Program-made: the position numbers and the translations under genes
In this document: positions 1 through 8,588 of the stretch, piece by piece
Layout: the number at the start of each line of letters is the position of its first letter
Numbering within the stretch: position 1 is the first letter of the stretch
Assembly: GCA_964538025.1 (NCBI GenBank)
Contig: CAZICZ010000004.1
Coordinates: forward strand, 186,001 to 250,000
Direction of reading: 5' to 3'
Length of the DNA: 64,000 nt
Origin: UBA5078 sp964538025
Lineage (GTDB): Bacteria > Pseudomonadota > Gammaproteobacteria > Pseudomonadales > Pseudohongiellaceae
Notes under the pieces: model-generated
Database searches by the model: none
The model's input: the letters and a program-made list of their open reading frames with translations, nothing else
What the model was told of the DNA's origin: nothing

Positions 1-1
1 G

Positions 2-1063
2 GAGTCGATCCAGCGCGCGATCGAGGAAGCGGAGTTGATGGCAGGCTGTCAGATACATTCTGTCTACGCGGGAATCGCGGGCAGTCATATCCGTAGCATG
101 AACTCCCACGGGATCGTCGCCATTCGTGATGGCGAAGTAACCCGCGCCGACATCGAAAGGGTGATCGATGCCGCCCAAGCGGTGGCGATTCCCGCGGATC
201 AGAAGGTGCTGCACATCCTGCCTCAGGAATACATCATCGATTCGCAGGAAGGCGTGAAGGAGCCATTGGGGATGTCCGGCGTACGACTGGAAGCGAAGGT
301 CCATCTGGTGACTTGTGCGATCAATGCGGCTCAGAACATCGAGAAGTGCATCAAGCGTTGCGGCCTTGTGACGGAAGAAATCATTCTGGAACAACTGGCC
401 TCCAGCTATGCGGTACTCACAGAAGACGAAAAAGAACTAGGGGTGTGCCTGGTCGATATCGGCGGTGGCACGTCTGACATCGCGATCTTCACCGAAGGCG
501 CCATCCGCCACACAGGGGTGATCCCGATTGCCGGCGATCAGGTCACGAATGACATTGCCATGGCATTGCGCACCCCCACCGAAAATGCAGATGAAATCAA
601 GATCAAGTACGCCTGCGCCCTGACGCAGCTGGCCAGTGTGGGTGACACCATCAAGGTGCCAAGTGTGGGCGATCGGCCTCCCCGCGAACTGTCCCGCCAG
701 GCATTGGCGGAAGTGGTGGAGCCACGCTATGACGAGCTGTTCACACTGATCCGTGCGGAGCTGCAGCGCAGCGGGTACGAAAACATGCTCGCCGCTGGCA
801 TCGTCCTTACGGGGGGGACGTCAAAGATGGAGGGCGTGGTAGAGCTCGCCGAGGAAATTTTCCATGCGCCGGTACGGATCGGTGTTCCTCAGGAGGTCAA
901 GGGTTTGGCGGATATCGTGCGCAACCCGATCTATTCCACTGGCGTGGGCCTGTTGCTGTACGGCGTCAAGCAGCAACAGGACAGAGAGATGCAGGTGCCC
1001 GTAAAAGAGCCCCAGATTGGCTTGGGAGAGCGCTTCAGCGCGTGGATTAAAAAGAATTTGTAG
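2..1063 (+). CDS. ftsA: Cell division protein FtsA (5' end outside window)
   Basis: Actin-like ATPase that tethers FtsZ filaments to the inner membrane and recruits later division proteins. The gene enters from the left edge already in frame, so about 353 C-terminal residues are visible and the true start is missing. The phosphate-binding motif LVDIGGGTSDIA and the later adenosine-side motif VLTGGTSKMEG are present. The protein ends in GERFSAWIKKNL, the amphipathic helix that FtsA uses to bind membrane. It lies 74 bases before ftsZ in the usual ftsA-ftsZ order. Identity is secure from the motifs and the neighbour. Confidence 0.97.
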   Translation, partial: ESIQRAIEEAELMAGCQIHSVYAGIAGSHIRSMNSHGIVAIRDGEVTRADIERVIDAAQAVAIPADQKVLHILPQEYIIDSQEGVKEPLGMSGVRLEAKVHLVTCAINAAQNIEKCIKRCGLVTEEIILEQLASSYAVLTEDEKELGVCLVDIGGGTSDIAIFTEGAIRHTGVIPIAGDQVTNDIAMALRTPTENADEIKIKYACALTQLASVGDTIKVPSVGDRPPRELSRQALAEVVEPRYDELFTLIRAELQRSGYENMLAAGIVLTGGTSKMEGVVELAEEIFHAPVRIGVPQEVKGLADIVRNPIYSTGVGLLLYGVKQQQDREMQVPVKEPQIGLGERFSAWIKKNL

Positions 1064-1108
1064 TTTTTGTTTTTAACTTGGCAGTCAGTAATTTTGTTTT
1101 TTTATTTT

Positions 1109-1114
1109 TATAAT
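1109..1114 (+). promoter_or_regulatory. Possible -10 element in the AT-rich ftsZ leader
   Basis: The 74 bases between ftsA and ftsZ are strikingly T-rich compared with the genes on both sides and contain a perfect TATAAT. No good -35 hexamer is found at normal spacing; the nearest TTGGCA is about 25 bases upstream. A dedicated ftsZ promoter is plausible here, but this is a motif match only. Confidence 0.35.
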
Positions 1115-1137
1115 TTTAAAATGAGTCAGGAGGCCGT

Positions 1138-2298
1138 ATGTTTGAATTAGTCGATAGCTTGCCACAGAACGCAGTGATCAAGGTGATCGGTGTTGGGGGT
1201 GGCGGCGGCAACGCCGTGAGACACATGATCAGCAATCATATCGAAGGCGTGGACTTTGTCTGTGCCAATACGGATGCGCAGGCGCTGAGTAATCTGGGCG
1301 CCCGTACCCTTCTGCAAATGGGAAGCTGCGTGACCAAGGGCTTGGGAGCAGGAGCCAATCCTGACATCGGCCGTCAAGCTGCCCTGGAAGACCGTGATGA
1401 GATCGCGGAAATCCTGGCCGGTGCCGACATGGTGTTTATCACCGCCGGCATGGGAGGAGGGACGGGGACTGGTGCGGCGCCGATTTTTGCCGAAGTCGCC
1501 AAAGAACTCGGCATCCTGACCGTGGCAGTCGTGACTCGCCCGTTCCCCTTCGAAGGCAAGAAACGTTCTCTGGTTGCCGAGCGTGGCATTCAGGAACTTT
1601 CTGAGCATGTGGACTCTCTGATTACTATCCCCAATGAAAAGTTGCTGGAAGTGTTGGGCAAGTCGGCGTCTCTGCTTGATGCATTCAAGGCGGCCAATGA
1701 TGTATTGCTCGGCGCGGTAAAAGGTATCGCTGACCTCATCATGCGTCCTGGCATGATCAACGTGGATTTCGCCGATGTACGCACCGTGATGTCCGAGATG
1801 GGCATGGCAATGATGGGAACCGGTTACGCGAGCGGCGAAGGGCGTGCTCGTGAGGCGGCGCAATCTGCCATTCGCAGCCCACTGCTGGAGGATGTCAATC
1901 TGCACGGCGCGCGCGGCATTCTGGTCAACATTACCGCCGGTGAAAATCTGTCGCTGGGTGAGTTCACCGAAGTGGGTGACACCATTGAAGAGTTTGCCTC
2001 TGACGATGCGACTGTGGTCGTGGGCACGGTGATTGACCCCAGCATGGGCGATGAAATTCGCGTGACCGTGGTGGCCACCGGTCTTGGTGAGCGTGCAGCA
2101 CAGAAGGAAGTAAAGCCGATGGAGGCTCCCAAGGCCGTTGTGACGGATTACCGGTCGCTGGATCGTCCCGCTGCGCTGCGATCACGTACCGCCCCGGTTC
2201 AGGCCATGCCGCAAACCGGTTTTGCACGGGCGGTGGGCTCCGACACGGACATGGATTATCTGGATATTCCTGCCTTTCTGCGTCGTCAGGCAGACTGA
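1138..2298 (+). CDS. ftsZ: Cell division GTPase FtsZ
   Basis: Tubulin-like GTPase that forms the cytokinetic Z ring. The 386-residue protein has the glycine-rich start VGGGGGNAV, the tubulin signature GGGTGTGAA, and a variable linker of about 60 residues. It ends with the conserved C-terminal peptide DYLDIPAFLRRQ that binds FtsA and ZipA. The start is set by a strong AGGAGG seven bases upstream. Length is close to the usual 380-390 residues. It follows ftsA directly and is separated from lpxC by a 9-bp hairpin. Confidence 0.99.
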   Translation: MFELVDSLPQNAVIKVIGVGGGGGNAVRHMISNHIEGVDFVCANTDAQALSNLGARTLLQMGSCVTKGLGAGANPDIGRQAALEDRDEIAEILAGADMVFITAGMGGGTGTGAAPIFAEVAKELGILTVAVVTRPFPFEGKKRSLVAERGIQELSEHVDSLITIPNEKLLEVLGKSASLLDAFKAANDVLLGAVKGIADLIMRPGMINVDFADVRTVMSEMGMAMMGTGYASGEGRAREAAQSAIRSPLLEDVNLHGARGILVNITAGENLSLGEFTEVGDTIEEFASDDATVVVGTVIDPSMGDEIRVTVVATGLGERAAQKEVKPMEAPKAVVTDYRSLDRPAALRSRTAPVQAMPQTGFARAVGSDTDMDYLDIPAFLRRQAD

Positions 2299-2309
2299 GG
2301 AACACGTGC

Positions 2310-2334
2310 ATGCCCCTGAGTTTAACAGGGGCAT
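2310..2334 (+). terminator. Hairpin between ftsZ and lpxC
   Basis: A perfect 9-bp inverted repeat, ATGCCCCTG/CAGGGGCAT, encloses a 7-base loop 11 bases after the ftsZ stop. There is no following T tract, so full termination is doubtful. It could act as a partial terminator or protect the ftsZ mRNA 3' end. Confidence 0.5.
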
Positions 2335-2408
2335 TCAGGTGGCGGTGTGATGATGTCAAAGGCCGGTAATCGAACATGCCGGCCGTTCGTCTCCCGCAGG
2401 TTTTGCGG

Positions 2409-2437
2409 TTGGGTTATGGATTCACTTTTGCTATCAT
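2409..2437 (+). promoter_or_regulatory. Candidate sigma-70 promoter for lpxC
   Basis: TTGGGT at 2409-2414 and TATCAT at 2432-2437 are separated by 17 bases and lie about 60 bases before the chosen lpxC start. This is a motif match only, but its position between the ftsZ hairpin and lpxC is sensible. Confidence 0.4.
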
Positions 2438-2498
2438 GCCGCCTGCTTTTGACCTCGTGGTCGCGCAGGCTTCACACTTACTCGGGAACGACAACGCT

Positions 2499-3410
2499 AT
2501 GCTGAATCAACGAACCTTGAAAAATGTTATCAGAGCCACCGGCGTGGGGCTGCATAACGGCGAGAAAGTCTACCTGACACTGCGACCCGCTCCGATTGAT
2601 ACCGGCCTCATCTTCACCCGGACCGACCTCGATCCCATGGTGCAAATTCCTGCCAAAGCGTCCTATGTGGGAGACACTACACTCTCCACGACCCTGGTGA
2701 AGGGCGATGTCCGCATCTCCACCATCGAACACCTGATGTCCGCCATGTCGGGGCTGGGCATCGACAATGCCTACATCGATGTCAGCGCTCCCGAAGTGCC
2801 CATCATGGATGGCAGTGCCGGTCCCTTTGTTTTCCTGATCCAGTCAGCGGGCATTGAAGAACAGCCTGCGCTGAAGAAATTTATCCGGATCACCAAACCG
2901 TTGTCGGTTTCCGACGGGGACAAGTCTGTCAGTCTCGAGCCCTTTGACGGGTTCAAGGTGAGCTACACCCTGCTCTATGATCATCCGGTATATCGCAAGT
3001 ACACCAAGACCGCGAGCGTGGACTTTTCGAGCACCTCCTTTGTCAAGGAAGTGAGCCGTGCCCGAACCTTCGGGTTCATGCATGAGTTTGAAGAGCTACG
3101 GAACCGCAATCTGGCACTCGGTGCCAGCATGGATAACGCGATCGCCGTCGGTGACTACAAGGTGCTGAACGAGGATGGACTCCGCTACGAAGACGAGTTC
3201 GTGAAGCACAAAATTCTGGACGCAATCGGTGACCTGTACATGATCGGCTTCAGTCTGATCGGCGAGTTCAAAGGATATAAATCTGGACACGCCCTGAATA
3301 ATGCATTATTAAGGTCGCTTGAAGTTAATAAAGACGCCTGGGAAATTGTCAGTTTCGATTCCGACTCGCACGTGCCCATTTCATACATGAAACCGGTATT
3401 GGCAGCCTGA
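2499..3410 (+). CDS. lpxC: UDP-3-O-acyl-N-acetylglucosamine deacetylase LpxC
   Basis: Zinc amidase of the committed step of lipid A synthesis, acting at the cytoplasmic side of the inner membrane. The ATG at 2499 gives 303 residues, matching the usual length of about 305; an upstream in-frame start at 2376 would add 41 residues unlike the family. The zinc ligands are visible as H78 in TIEHLMSAM and as H237 and D241 in KHKILDAIGD; the catalytic-site His is H264 (GHALNN). Position after ftsZ is the standard one. LpxC levels are often controlled by proteolysis through the C-terminus; here the protein ends in LAA, consistent with this but not proof. Confidence 0.98.
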   Translation: MLNQRTLKNVIRATGVGLHNGEKVYLTLRPAPIDTGLIFTRTDLDPMVQIPAKASYVGDTTLSTTLVKGDVRISTIEHLMSAMSGLGIDNAYIDVSAPEVPIMDGSAGPFVFLIQSAGIEEQPALKKFIRITKPLSVSDGDKSVSLEPFDGFKVSYTLLYDHPVYRKYTKTASVDFSSTSFVKEVSRARTFGFMHEFEELRNRNLALGASMDNAIAVGDYKVLNEDGLRYEDEFVKHKILDAIGDLYMIGFSLIGEFKGYKSGHALNNALLRSLEVNKDAWEIVSFDSDSHVPISYMKPVLAA

Positions 3411-3439
3411 TAGTTTTCTGTCACCGATCTATATTTGTA

Positions 3440-3457
3440 ACCCATTGATAAATGGGT
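3440..3457 (+). terminator. Hairpin after lpxC
   Basis: Inverted repeat ACCCATT/AATGGGT with a GATA tetraloop lies 30 bases after the lpxC stop. No T tract follows. It may be a weak terminator or an mRNA 3'-end structure. Confidence 0.4.
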
Positions 3458-3491
3458 ATAAGTTTGATGTTCGGCTGCCTGGTCAAGCCTC

Positions 3492-3524
3492 AGGTGTTCT
3501 GATTCGCGATCCAAGAGAACACCT
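3492..3524 (+). promoter_or_regulatory. 9-bp hairpin directly upstream of the M23 peptidase start
   Basis: AGGTGTTCT at 3492-3500 pairs perfectly with AGAACACCT at 3516-3524 around a 15-base loop. The ATG of the next gene lies only six bases after the 3' arm, so the place where a Shine-Dalgarno sequence should be is inside the stem. The structure could limit translation initiation or be an attenuator; there is no T tract after it. Function is inferred. Confidence 0.5.
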
Positions 3525-3530
3525 TCGCTC

Positions 3531-4460
3531 ATGAAATTGATACTCGTTGACCAGCGCCATGGTCACACCCGCACTATCGTTCTCAAAGGGTGGCTGAAAG
3601 GCCTCCTGACTCTCTGCATGCTGGGAGCTCCCGTCGCTTTCGGGTATATGGGCTACCAGTTTGCGGTGTCGCAAGATCCCCAGGAATATTCCCTTGAAGC
3701 CCGTCTTGGCTGGAGTGAAGAACTCGCCTCACAGGCTGATGCCCTGTCACGCCTCAAAAAGGAATCCGAAGAACAGCTGGAAGCCTTGACGCGTCGTCTG
3801 GCGACCTTGCAGGCACGTTTGCTGCGAATGGAGGCTCTGGGTGAACGCATCACTGCGGTCGCAAATCTCGATGCCGGGGAATTCAACTTTGCCAGTGATC
3901 CCGCCGTGGGGGGGCCCTTGCTATCGGACTCCGTCCCCTATGCGCCTCCCGCGTTTGTGGAGGCGATTTCTGAACTGGAACAGCAGATTGCCGATCGTGC
4001 CCAACAGCTGGAAATTCTTGAAGGCCTGATGGCCGAACGCCAGTTTGAATCCGAGGTGTTCATCACGGGACGCCCGGTCAAGCAGGGATGGATATCGTCG
4101 CCTTTTGGACGCAGGACAGATCCTTTCAACGGGGAGCTGGCTTGGCATACGGGGATCGATTTTGCGACCGGTGAAAAGGGCGAGGATGTTGTGGCAGTTG
4201 CCGCCGGCGTGGTGACGTATGCAGGTGAGCGCCAAGGCTATGGCCTGACCGTCGATATTAATCACGGGAATGGGTACCTGACGCGGTATGGGCATGCCGA
4301 ATCCCTGATGGTGGACGTCGGAGAAATTATTCAGAAAGGGCAAACCATTGCTCTGGTTGGAAGCACAGGTCGTTCGACCGGTCCTCATGTGCATTTCGAG
4401 GTGTACAAAAACGGTCGCGTTGTCGACCCAGCATCCTATATTCACCGCACAGCGCGGTAG
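3531..4460 (+). CDS. M23 family metallopeptidase with membrane anchor and coiled coil
   Basis: Probable peptidoglycan endopeptidase acting in the periplasm. The 309-residue protein starts with a short cytoplasmic part, one membrane segment at about residues 20-45, and a coiled-coil region at about 65-110. A peptidase domain follows from about 180. The LytM/M23 residues are all there: H206 and D210 in WHTGID, H255 in RYGHAES, and H286/H288 in GPHVHFE. It is therefore likely to be active, unlike the degenerate EnvC/NlpD-type activators. It occupies the slot between lpxC and secA, where enterobacteria have secM; Pseudomonas has a similar gene here. No clear ribosome binding site is visible, and a 9-bp hairpin abuts the start. 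Confidence 0.9.
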   Translation: MKLILVDQRHGHTRTIVLKGWLKGLLTLCMLGAPVAFGYMGYQFAVSQDPQEYSLEARLGWSEELASQADALSRLKKESEEQLEALTRRLATLQARLLRMEALGERITAVANLDAGEFNFASDPAVGGPLLSDSVPYAPPAFVEAISELEQQIADRAQQLEILEGLMAERQFESEVFITGRPVKQGWISSPFGRRTDPFNGELAWHTGIDFATGEKGEDVVAVAAGVVTYAGERQGYGLTVDINHGNGYLTRYGHAESLMVDVGEIIQKGQTIALVGSTGRSTGPHVHFEVYKNGRVVDPASYIHRTAR

Positions 4461-4571
4461 TTCCCCTCTCTCAGTTTCCCTGCCTGCATGACCTCAAGTC
4501 GTGCGGGGGCAGTGGTGTGGTCGTTATCACCGTTTCTCTTAATTTCCAGATCAATTAACAAGTGGATCATC

Positions 4572-7337
4572 ATGAGTCTTAAGTTTTTAAGTGCCATTTT
4601 TGGAAGCAGCAATTCCCGTCAACTTAAACGTATTGGGAAAATAGTTAAGAAAATCAATGCGCTTGAGGCGGGTTATGAAAGTCTGAGCGACGAGCAGATC
4701 AAGGCGAAAACGGGTGAATTCAAGACGCGGTTCGACCAGGGAGAAAGCCTGGATTCGCTGCTCCCCGAGGCTTTTGCGATTGTTCGTGAGGCAAGCAAAC
4801 GCGTGATGGGGATGCGTCACTTCGATGTGCAGATGATCGGGGGGATCGTGCTGCATGAAGGCAATATTGCCGAAATGAAAACAGGGGAGGGCAAGACGCT
4901 GGTGGCGACACTGCCAGCCTACCTGAATGGCCTGACGGGGCTTGGCGTCCACATTGTGACAGTGAATGACTACCTGGCAGAACGAGACGCGTCGTGGATG
5001 CGCCCCCTTTATGAATTTTTGGGCCTGACGGTAGGCGTCATCATCTCGGGACAAAGCCATGAAACCAAACAGGCTGCCTACAATGCTTCAATCACCTACG
5101 GCACCAACAATGAGTTCGGGTTTGATTACCTGCGCGACAACATGGCGTTCCGTATCGAGGACAAGCTGCAGAAAAAATTGAACTTCGCCATTGTGGACGA
5201 AGTGGACTCCATTCTCATCGATGAAGCCCGTACACCGCTCATTATTTCCGGCGCGGCGGAAGACAGTTCCCAGTTGTATCTGGCGATCAATGCGTTGATA
5301 CCGAAGCTGGAAAAGGGAGCAGGTAAACCTGAGAAGACGGGCTTCAGTCTCGATAAGGATGACAGTTTTGTAGAGTCCGGACATTTCACCATCGATGAGA
5401 AGGCGCGTCAGGTTGAGCTCACGGAGGCTGGACACGAAATACTTGAGCAGATGCTCAGTGACATGAAACTGTTGGGAGAGGGTGAAAGTCTGTATGCCGC
5501 CAAGAATCTCGGGCTGCTTCACCATGTGCATTCCGCGCTGAAAGCGCATTACCTGTTTCATCGAGATATTGAATACATCGTCCAGAATAACCGTATCGTG
5601 TTGATCGATGAGCATACGGGACGCACCATGGAGGGAAGACGACTTTCCGAAGGTCTGCATCAGGCGATTGAAGCGAAGGAAGGCCTGCAGATTCAGAGCG
5701 AGAGCCAGACCCTGGCCTCGACCACGTTCCAGAACTATTTCCGTCTGTACGCAAAACTCGCGGGGATGACCGGGACGGCGGATACAGAAGCCTTTGAATT
5801 TAAACAGATTTATAACCTGGATGTGGTCGTTATTCCGTCGAATAGGCCGCTGATTCGTATCGACAAGAACGACCTGATCTTCCTGAGCATGGAGGAAAAG
5901 TTCGAGGCGATTGTCCGTGACATCAAGGAGATTTCAGCCAAAGGGGCACCGGTGCTTGTAGGGACGGCCTCGATCGATACCTCGGAGTTGTTGTCCAATT
6001 TCCTCAAGAAGGAAAAGATCGAGCACGAAGTGTTGAACGCCAAGTTCCACCAGAAGGAAGCCCAGATTATCGCGCAGGCCGGCCGACCGGGCGTGGTGAC
6101 AATCGCGACCAACATGGCGGGTCGTGGTACCGATATCGTCCTGGGGGGCAAATGGGAAAACGAAGTGGCTGCCCTCGAAAATCCCACACCTGAACAGATT
6201 GAAAACATTAAAAAGGCGTGGCAGGAACGTCATCAGCAAGTGCTGGATGCGGGCGGACTGCACATCATCGGTACGGAACGTCATGAATCCCGTCGTATTG
6301 ATAATCAGCTTCGAGGGCGTTCCGGTCGTCAGGGCGATCCAGGATTTTCACGCTTCTATCTCTCCCTTGAGGATAATCTGATGCGTATCTTCGCTTCAGA
6401 ACGCGTGAAAAATTTCATGCCAGCCCTCGGGATGGAGCGCGGCGAAGCCATTGAACATGGCATGGTCACCAAGTCCATCGAAAAAGCGCAACGCAAAGTG
6501 GAAGGTCGCAACTTCGATATCCGCAAGCAACTTCTCGAATACGATAACGTTGCCAATGATCAGCGGACCATCGTGTACCGTCAGCGCAATGAATTGATGG
6601 CCAGCGATGATATTTCCGAATTGATTGGCAGCATGCGGGAGCATGTGGCGAACGAGGTCGTCAGTTCTCATATTCCTCCTCAGAGTGTCCCCGAACAATG
6701 GGATATAGAAGGTCTCGAAGTGGCCTTGGAAGCGCAGTTCGCCCAGAAACTCGCCGTTCAAAAATGGCTTGATGAGGATGAAAGGCTGTTTGAGGAGTCA
6801 CTGCGCGAGAAAATTGTGGCCGTGCTCAACGAGGACTATGAGAAAAAGTCTTCTCTGGTTGGCGAGAAAATGCGTCTGCTGGAAAAGCAGATCGTCCTGC
6901 AGATTCTCGACAATCTCTGGAAGGAACATCTGGCGGCCATGGATCAGTTGCGGCAGGGGATTTTCTTGCGGGGTTATGCTGGAAAGAACCCCAAACAGGA
7001 ATACAAGCGTGAGGCTTTTGCCCTGTTTCAGGATTTGCTGTCCAACCTGCAACATGAAGTGATTCGCTTCTTAAGTCATGTGAAAATCCGTACCACGGAA
7101 GAGATCGACGAGATTGAAAAGCAGAGAGAGGCGGAGCGCGCACGGGAAAAGATGCAGTTCCAACACGCTCAGGCAGCCTCTCTCGCGCAGCAGACAGAGG
7201 ATAATGCGGCGCCGGTGGCTCCCGCTCCGAGCGACAATGCGCCCTTTGTAAGGGAAGGCCAGAAAGTAGGCCGGAATGATCCGTGTTTCTGCGGCTCCGG
7301 GAAAAAATTCAAACAATGTCATGGGAAATTGAGTTAA
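4572..7337 (+). CDS. secA: Preprotein translocase ATPase SecA
   Basis: Motor ATPase that drives unfolded preproteins through SecYEG. The 921-residue protein begins MSLKFLSAIFGSSNSR, the conserved N-terminus. It shows Walker A GEGKTLVAT, the DEAD-type box DEVDSILIDEART, and GTDIVLGG/GRSGRQGD of the second nucleotide domain. At the C-terminus is the zinc motif CFCGSGKKFKQCHG that binds SecB and phospholipid. The reading frame stays open for 28 more codons to an ATG at 4488, but family conservation begins at 4572. Usual length is about 900. It follows the M23 gene and is followed five bases later by argJ. Confidence 0.98.
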   Translation: MSLKFLSAIFGSSNSRQLKRIGKIVKKINALEAGYESLSDEQIKAKTGEFKTRFDQGESLDSLLPEAFAIVREASKRVMGMRHFDVQMIGGIVLHEGNIAEMKTGEGKTLVATLPAYLNGLTGLGVHIVTVNDYLAERDASWMRPLYEFLGLTVGVIISGQSHETKQAAYNASITYGTNNEFGFDYLRDNMAFRIEDKLQKKLNFAIVDEVDSILIDEARTPLIISGAAEDSSQLYLAINALIPKLEKGAGKPEKTGFSLDKDDSFVESGHFTIDEKARQVELTEAGHEILEQMLSDMKLLGEGESLYAAKNLGLLHHVHSALKAHYLFHRDIEYIVQNNRIVLIDEHTGRTMEGRRLSEGLHQAIEAKEGLQIQSESQTLASTTFQNYFRLYAKLAGMTGTADTEAFEFKQIYNLDVVVIPSNRPLIRIDKNDLIFLSMEEKFEAIVRDIKEISAKGAPVLVGTASIDTSELLSNFLKKEKIEHEVLNAKFHQKEAQIIAQAGRPGVVTIATNMAGRGTDIVLGGKWENEVAALENPTPEQIENIKKAWQERHQQVLDAGGLHIIGTERHESRRIDNQLRGRSGRQGDPGFSRFYLSLEDNLMRIFASERVKNFMPALGMERGEAIEHGMVTKSIEKAQRKVEGRNFDIRKQLLEYDNVANDQRTIVYRQRNELMASDDISELIGSMREHVANEVVSSHIPPQSVPEQWDIEGLEVALEAQFAQKLAVQKWLDEDERLFEESLREKIVAVLNEDYEKKSSLVGEKMRLLEKQIVLQILDNLWKEHLAAMDQLRQGIFLRGYAGKNPKQEYKREAFALFQDLLSNLQHEVIRFLSHVKIRTTEEIDEIEKQREAERAREKMQFQHAQAASLAQQTEDNAAPVAPAPSDNAPFVREGQKVGRNDPCFCGSGKKFKQCHGKLS

Positions 7338-7342
7338 GAAAA

Positions 7343-8563
7343 ATGAGCGACGTTTCAAGTAGCACAACCGTATTACATCCCGTGGCAGGGGTGAGTCTCT
7401 CCGCAGTCGCCAGCCATATTCGTTATGCCAATCGGCTTGATCTGGTGCTCTTTTCCCTTGCAGAGGGAACGCGCACAGCCGGTGTGTTTACCCGCAATGC
7501 CTTTTGCGCGGCCCCCGTGCACGTGGCACGCAAACACCTACAGAGCCATGCAGACAACATTCGTTATCTGTTGATCAATACGGGTAACGCCAATGCAGGA
7601 ACAGGACAGCGTGGCTATGATGATGCCATTGCCTGCTGTGCCACGTTGGCGGAATTGACCGGTGTCGCAACGGAATCTGTCCTTCCGTTTTCAACCGGCG
7701 TCATTGGTGAAAAACTTCCCGTTGCCAAAATACAGGCAGGAATTCCGTCTGCATTGGCGGCGCTCGGTGATGACTGGGCCAGTGCCGCTAAGGGAATTAT
7801 GACCACGGACACGGTGCCCAAGGCGCGCTCTGTGACAGTGACGCTGCAGGGGCGAACCGTCACCATTACCGGCATAACGAAAGGGGCCGGGATGATAAAG
7901 CCGAACATGGCGACGATGTTGTGTTTTGTGTGCACGGATGCGGCGATCGAGCACGCGGTGTTGCAGACATTGCTTTCTGGCGCTGTTGACCAATCGTTCA
8001 ATCGCATTACGGTGGACGGCGATACTTCCACCAATGATTGCTGCATTCTCAGTGCCACGGGAAAATCGGGGGTGTCAATATCGCCCGATAATGTGGCGGA
8101 GTATGCGGCCTTTGATCGCGCCTTGCGTGGACTCGTGCAGGACCTCGCCAAAGATATTATCCGGGATGCCGAAGGGGCCAAGAAATTTGTCACTGTCGAC
8201 ATCCAGGGAGCCAGAGACACACACGAGTGTCTGCTGGTCGCCTATGCCATCGCCGAATCACCTCTCGTGAAAACAGCCTTGTCTGCATCGGATCCCAATT
8301 GGGGGCGAATTCTTGCGGCGGTGGGGCGTGCTGGCGTCGACGCTCTGGAGGTTGATCTGATCTCCATTCACCTCGGTGATGTCTGCATTGTGCACAATGG
8401 AATGCTCGCGCCCGATTACACCGAGGCGCAAGGACAAGCCGAGATGAACAAGCAAGAAATCCTCATCACGGTCAATCTCGGTCGAGGCAATGCCAGAGAA
8501 ACAGTCTGGACATCGGATCTCTCCGAGGAGTATGTGCGCATCAACGCCAGTTATCGAAGCTAG
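7343..8563 (+). CDS. argJ: Bifunctional ornithine acetyltransferase / N-acetylglutamate synthase ArgJ
   Basis: Enzyme of arginine synthesis that recycles the acetyl group from N-acetylornithine to glutamate. The start at 7343 gives 406 residues, the family's usual length. The self-cleavage site is visible in KGAGMIKPNMATML, where the Thr after Ala becomes the N-terminal nucleophile of the beta chain. Further family motifs are TGNANAGTG near the start and SDPNWGRI near the end. It begins five bases after the secA stop, so co-transcription with secA is likely. Whether it keeps the acetyl-CoA-dependent synthase activity cannot be judged from motifs. Confidence 0.96.
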   Translation: MSDVSSSTTVLHPVAGVSLSAVASHIRYANRLDLVLFSLAEGTRTAGVFTRNAFCAAPVHVARKHLQSHADNIRYLLINTGNANAGTGQRGYDDAIACCATLAELTGVATESVLPFSTGVIGEKLPVAKIQAGIPSALAALGDDWASAAKGIMTTDTVPKARSVTVTLQGRTVTITGITKGAGMIKPNMATMLCFVCTDAAIEHAVLQTLLSGAVDQSFNRITVDGDTSTNDCCILSATGKSGVSISPDNVAEYAAFDRALRGLVQDLAKDIIRDAEGAKKFVTVDIQGARDTHECLLVAYAIAESPLVKTALSASDPNWGRILAAVGRAGVDALEVDLISIHLGDVCIVHNGMLAPDYTEAQGQAEMNKQEILITVNLGRGNARETVWTSDLSEEYVRINASYRS

Positions 8564-8588
8564 GCCAAAGGCGACGGGTGCCTAAAAG

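Noticed and set aside
1147..1905. 252-codon minus-strand frame opposite ftsZ
   Set aside because: Antisense shadow of a conserved gene.
4488..4571. SecM-like leader before secA
   Set aside because: No SecM arrest motif (FxxxxWIxxxxGIRAGP type) is present and the frame fuses into secA instead of ending.
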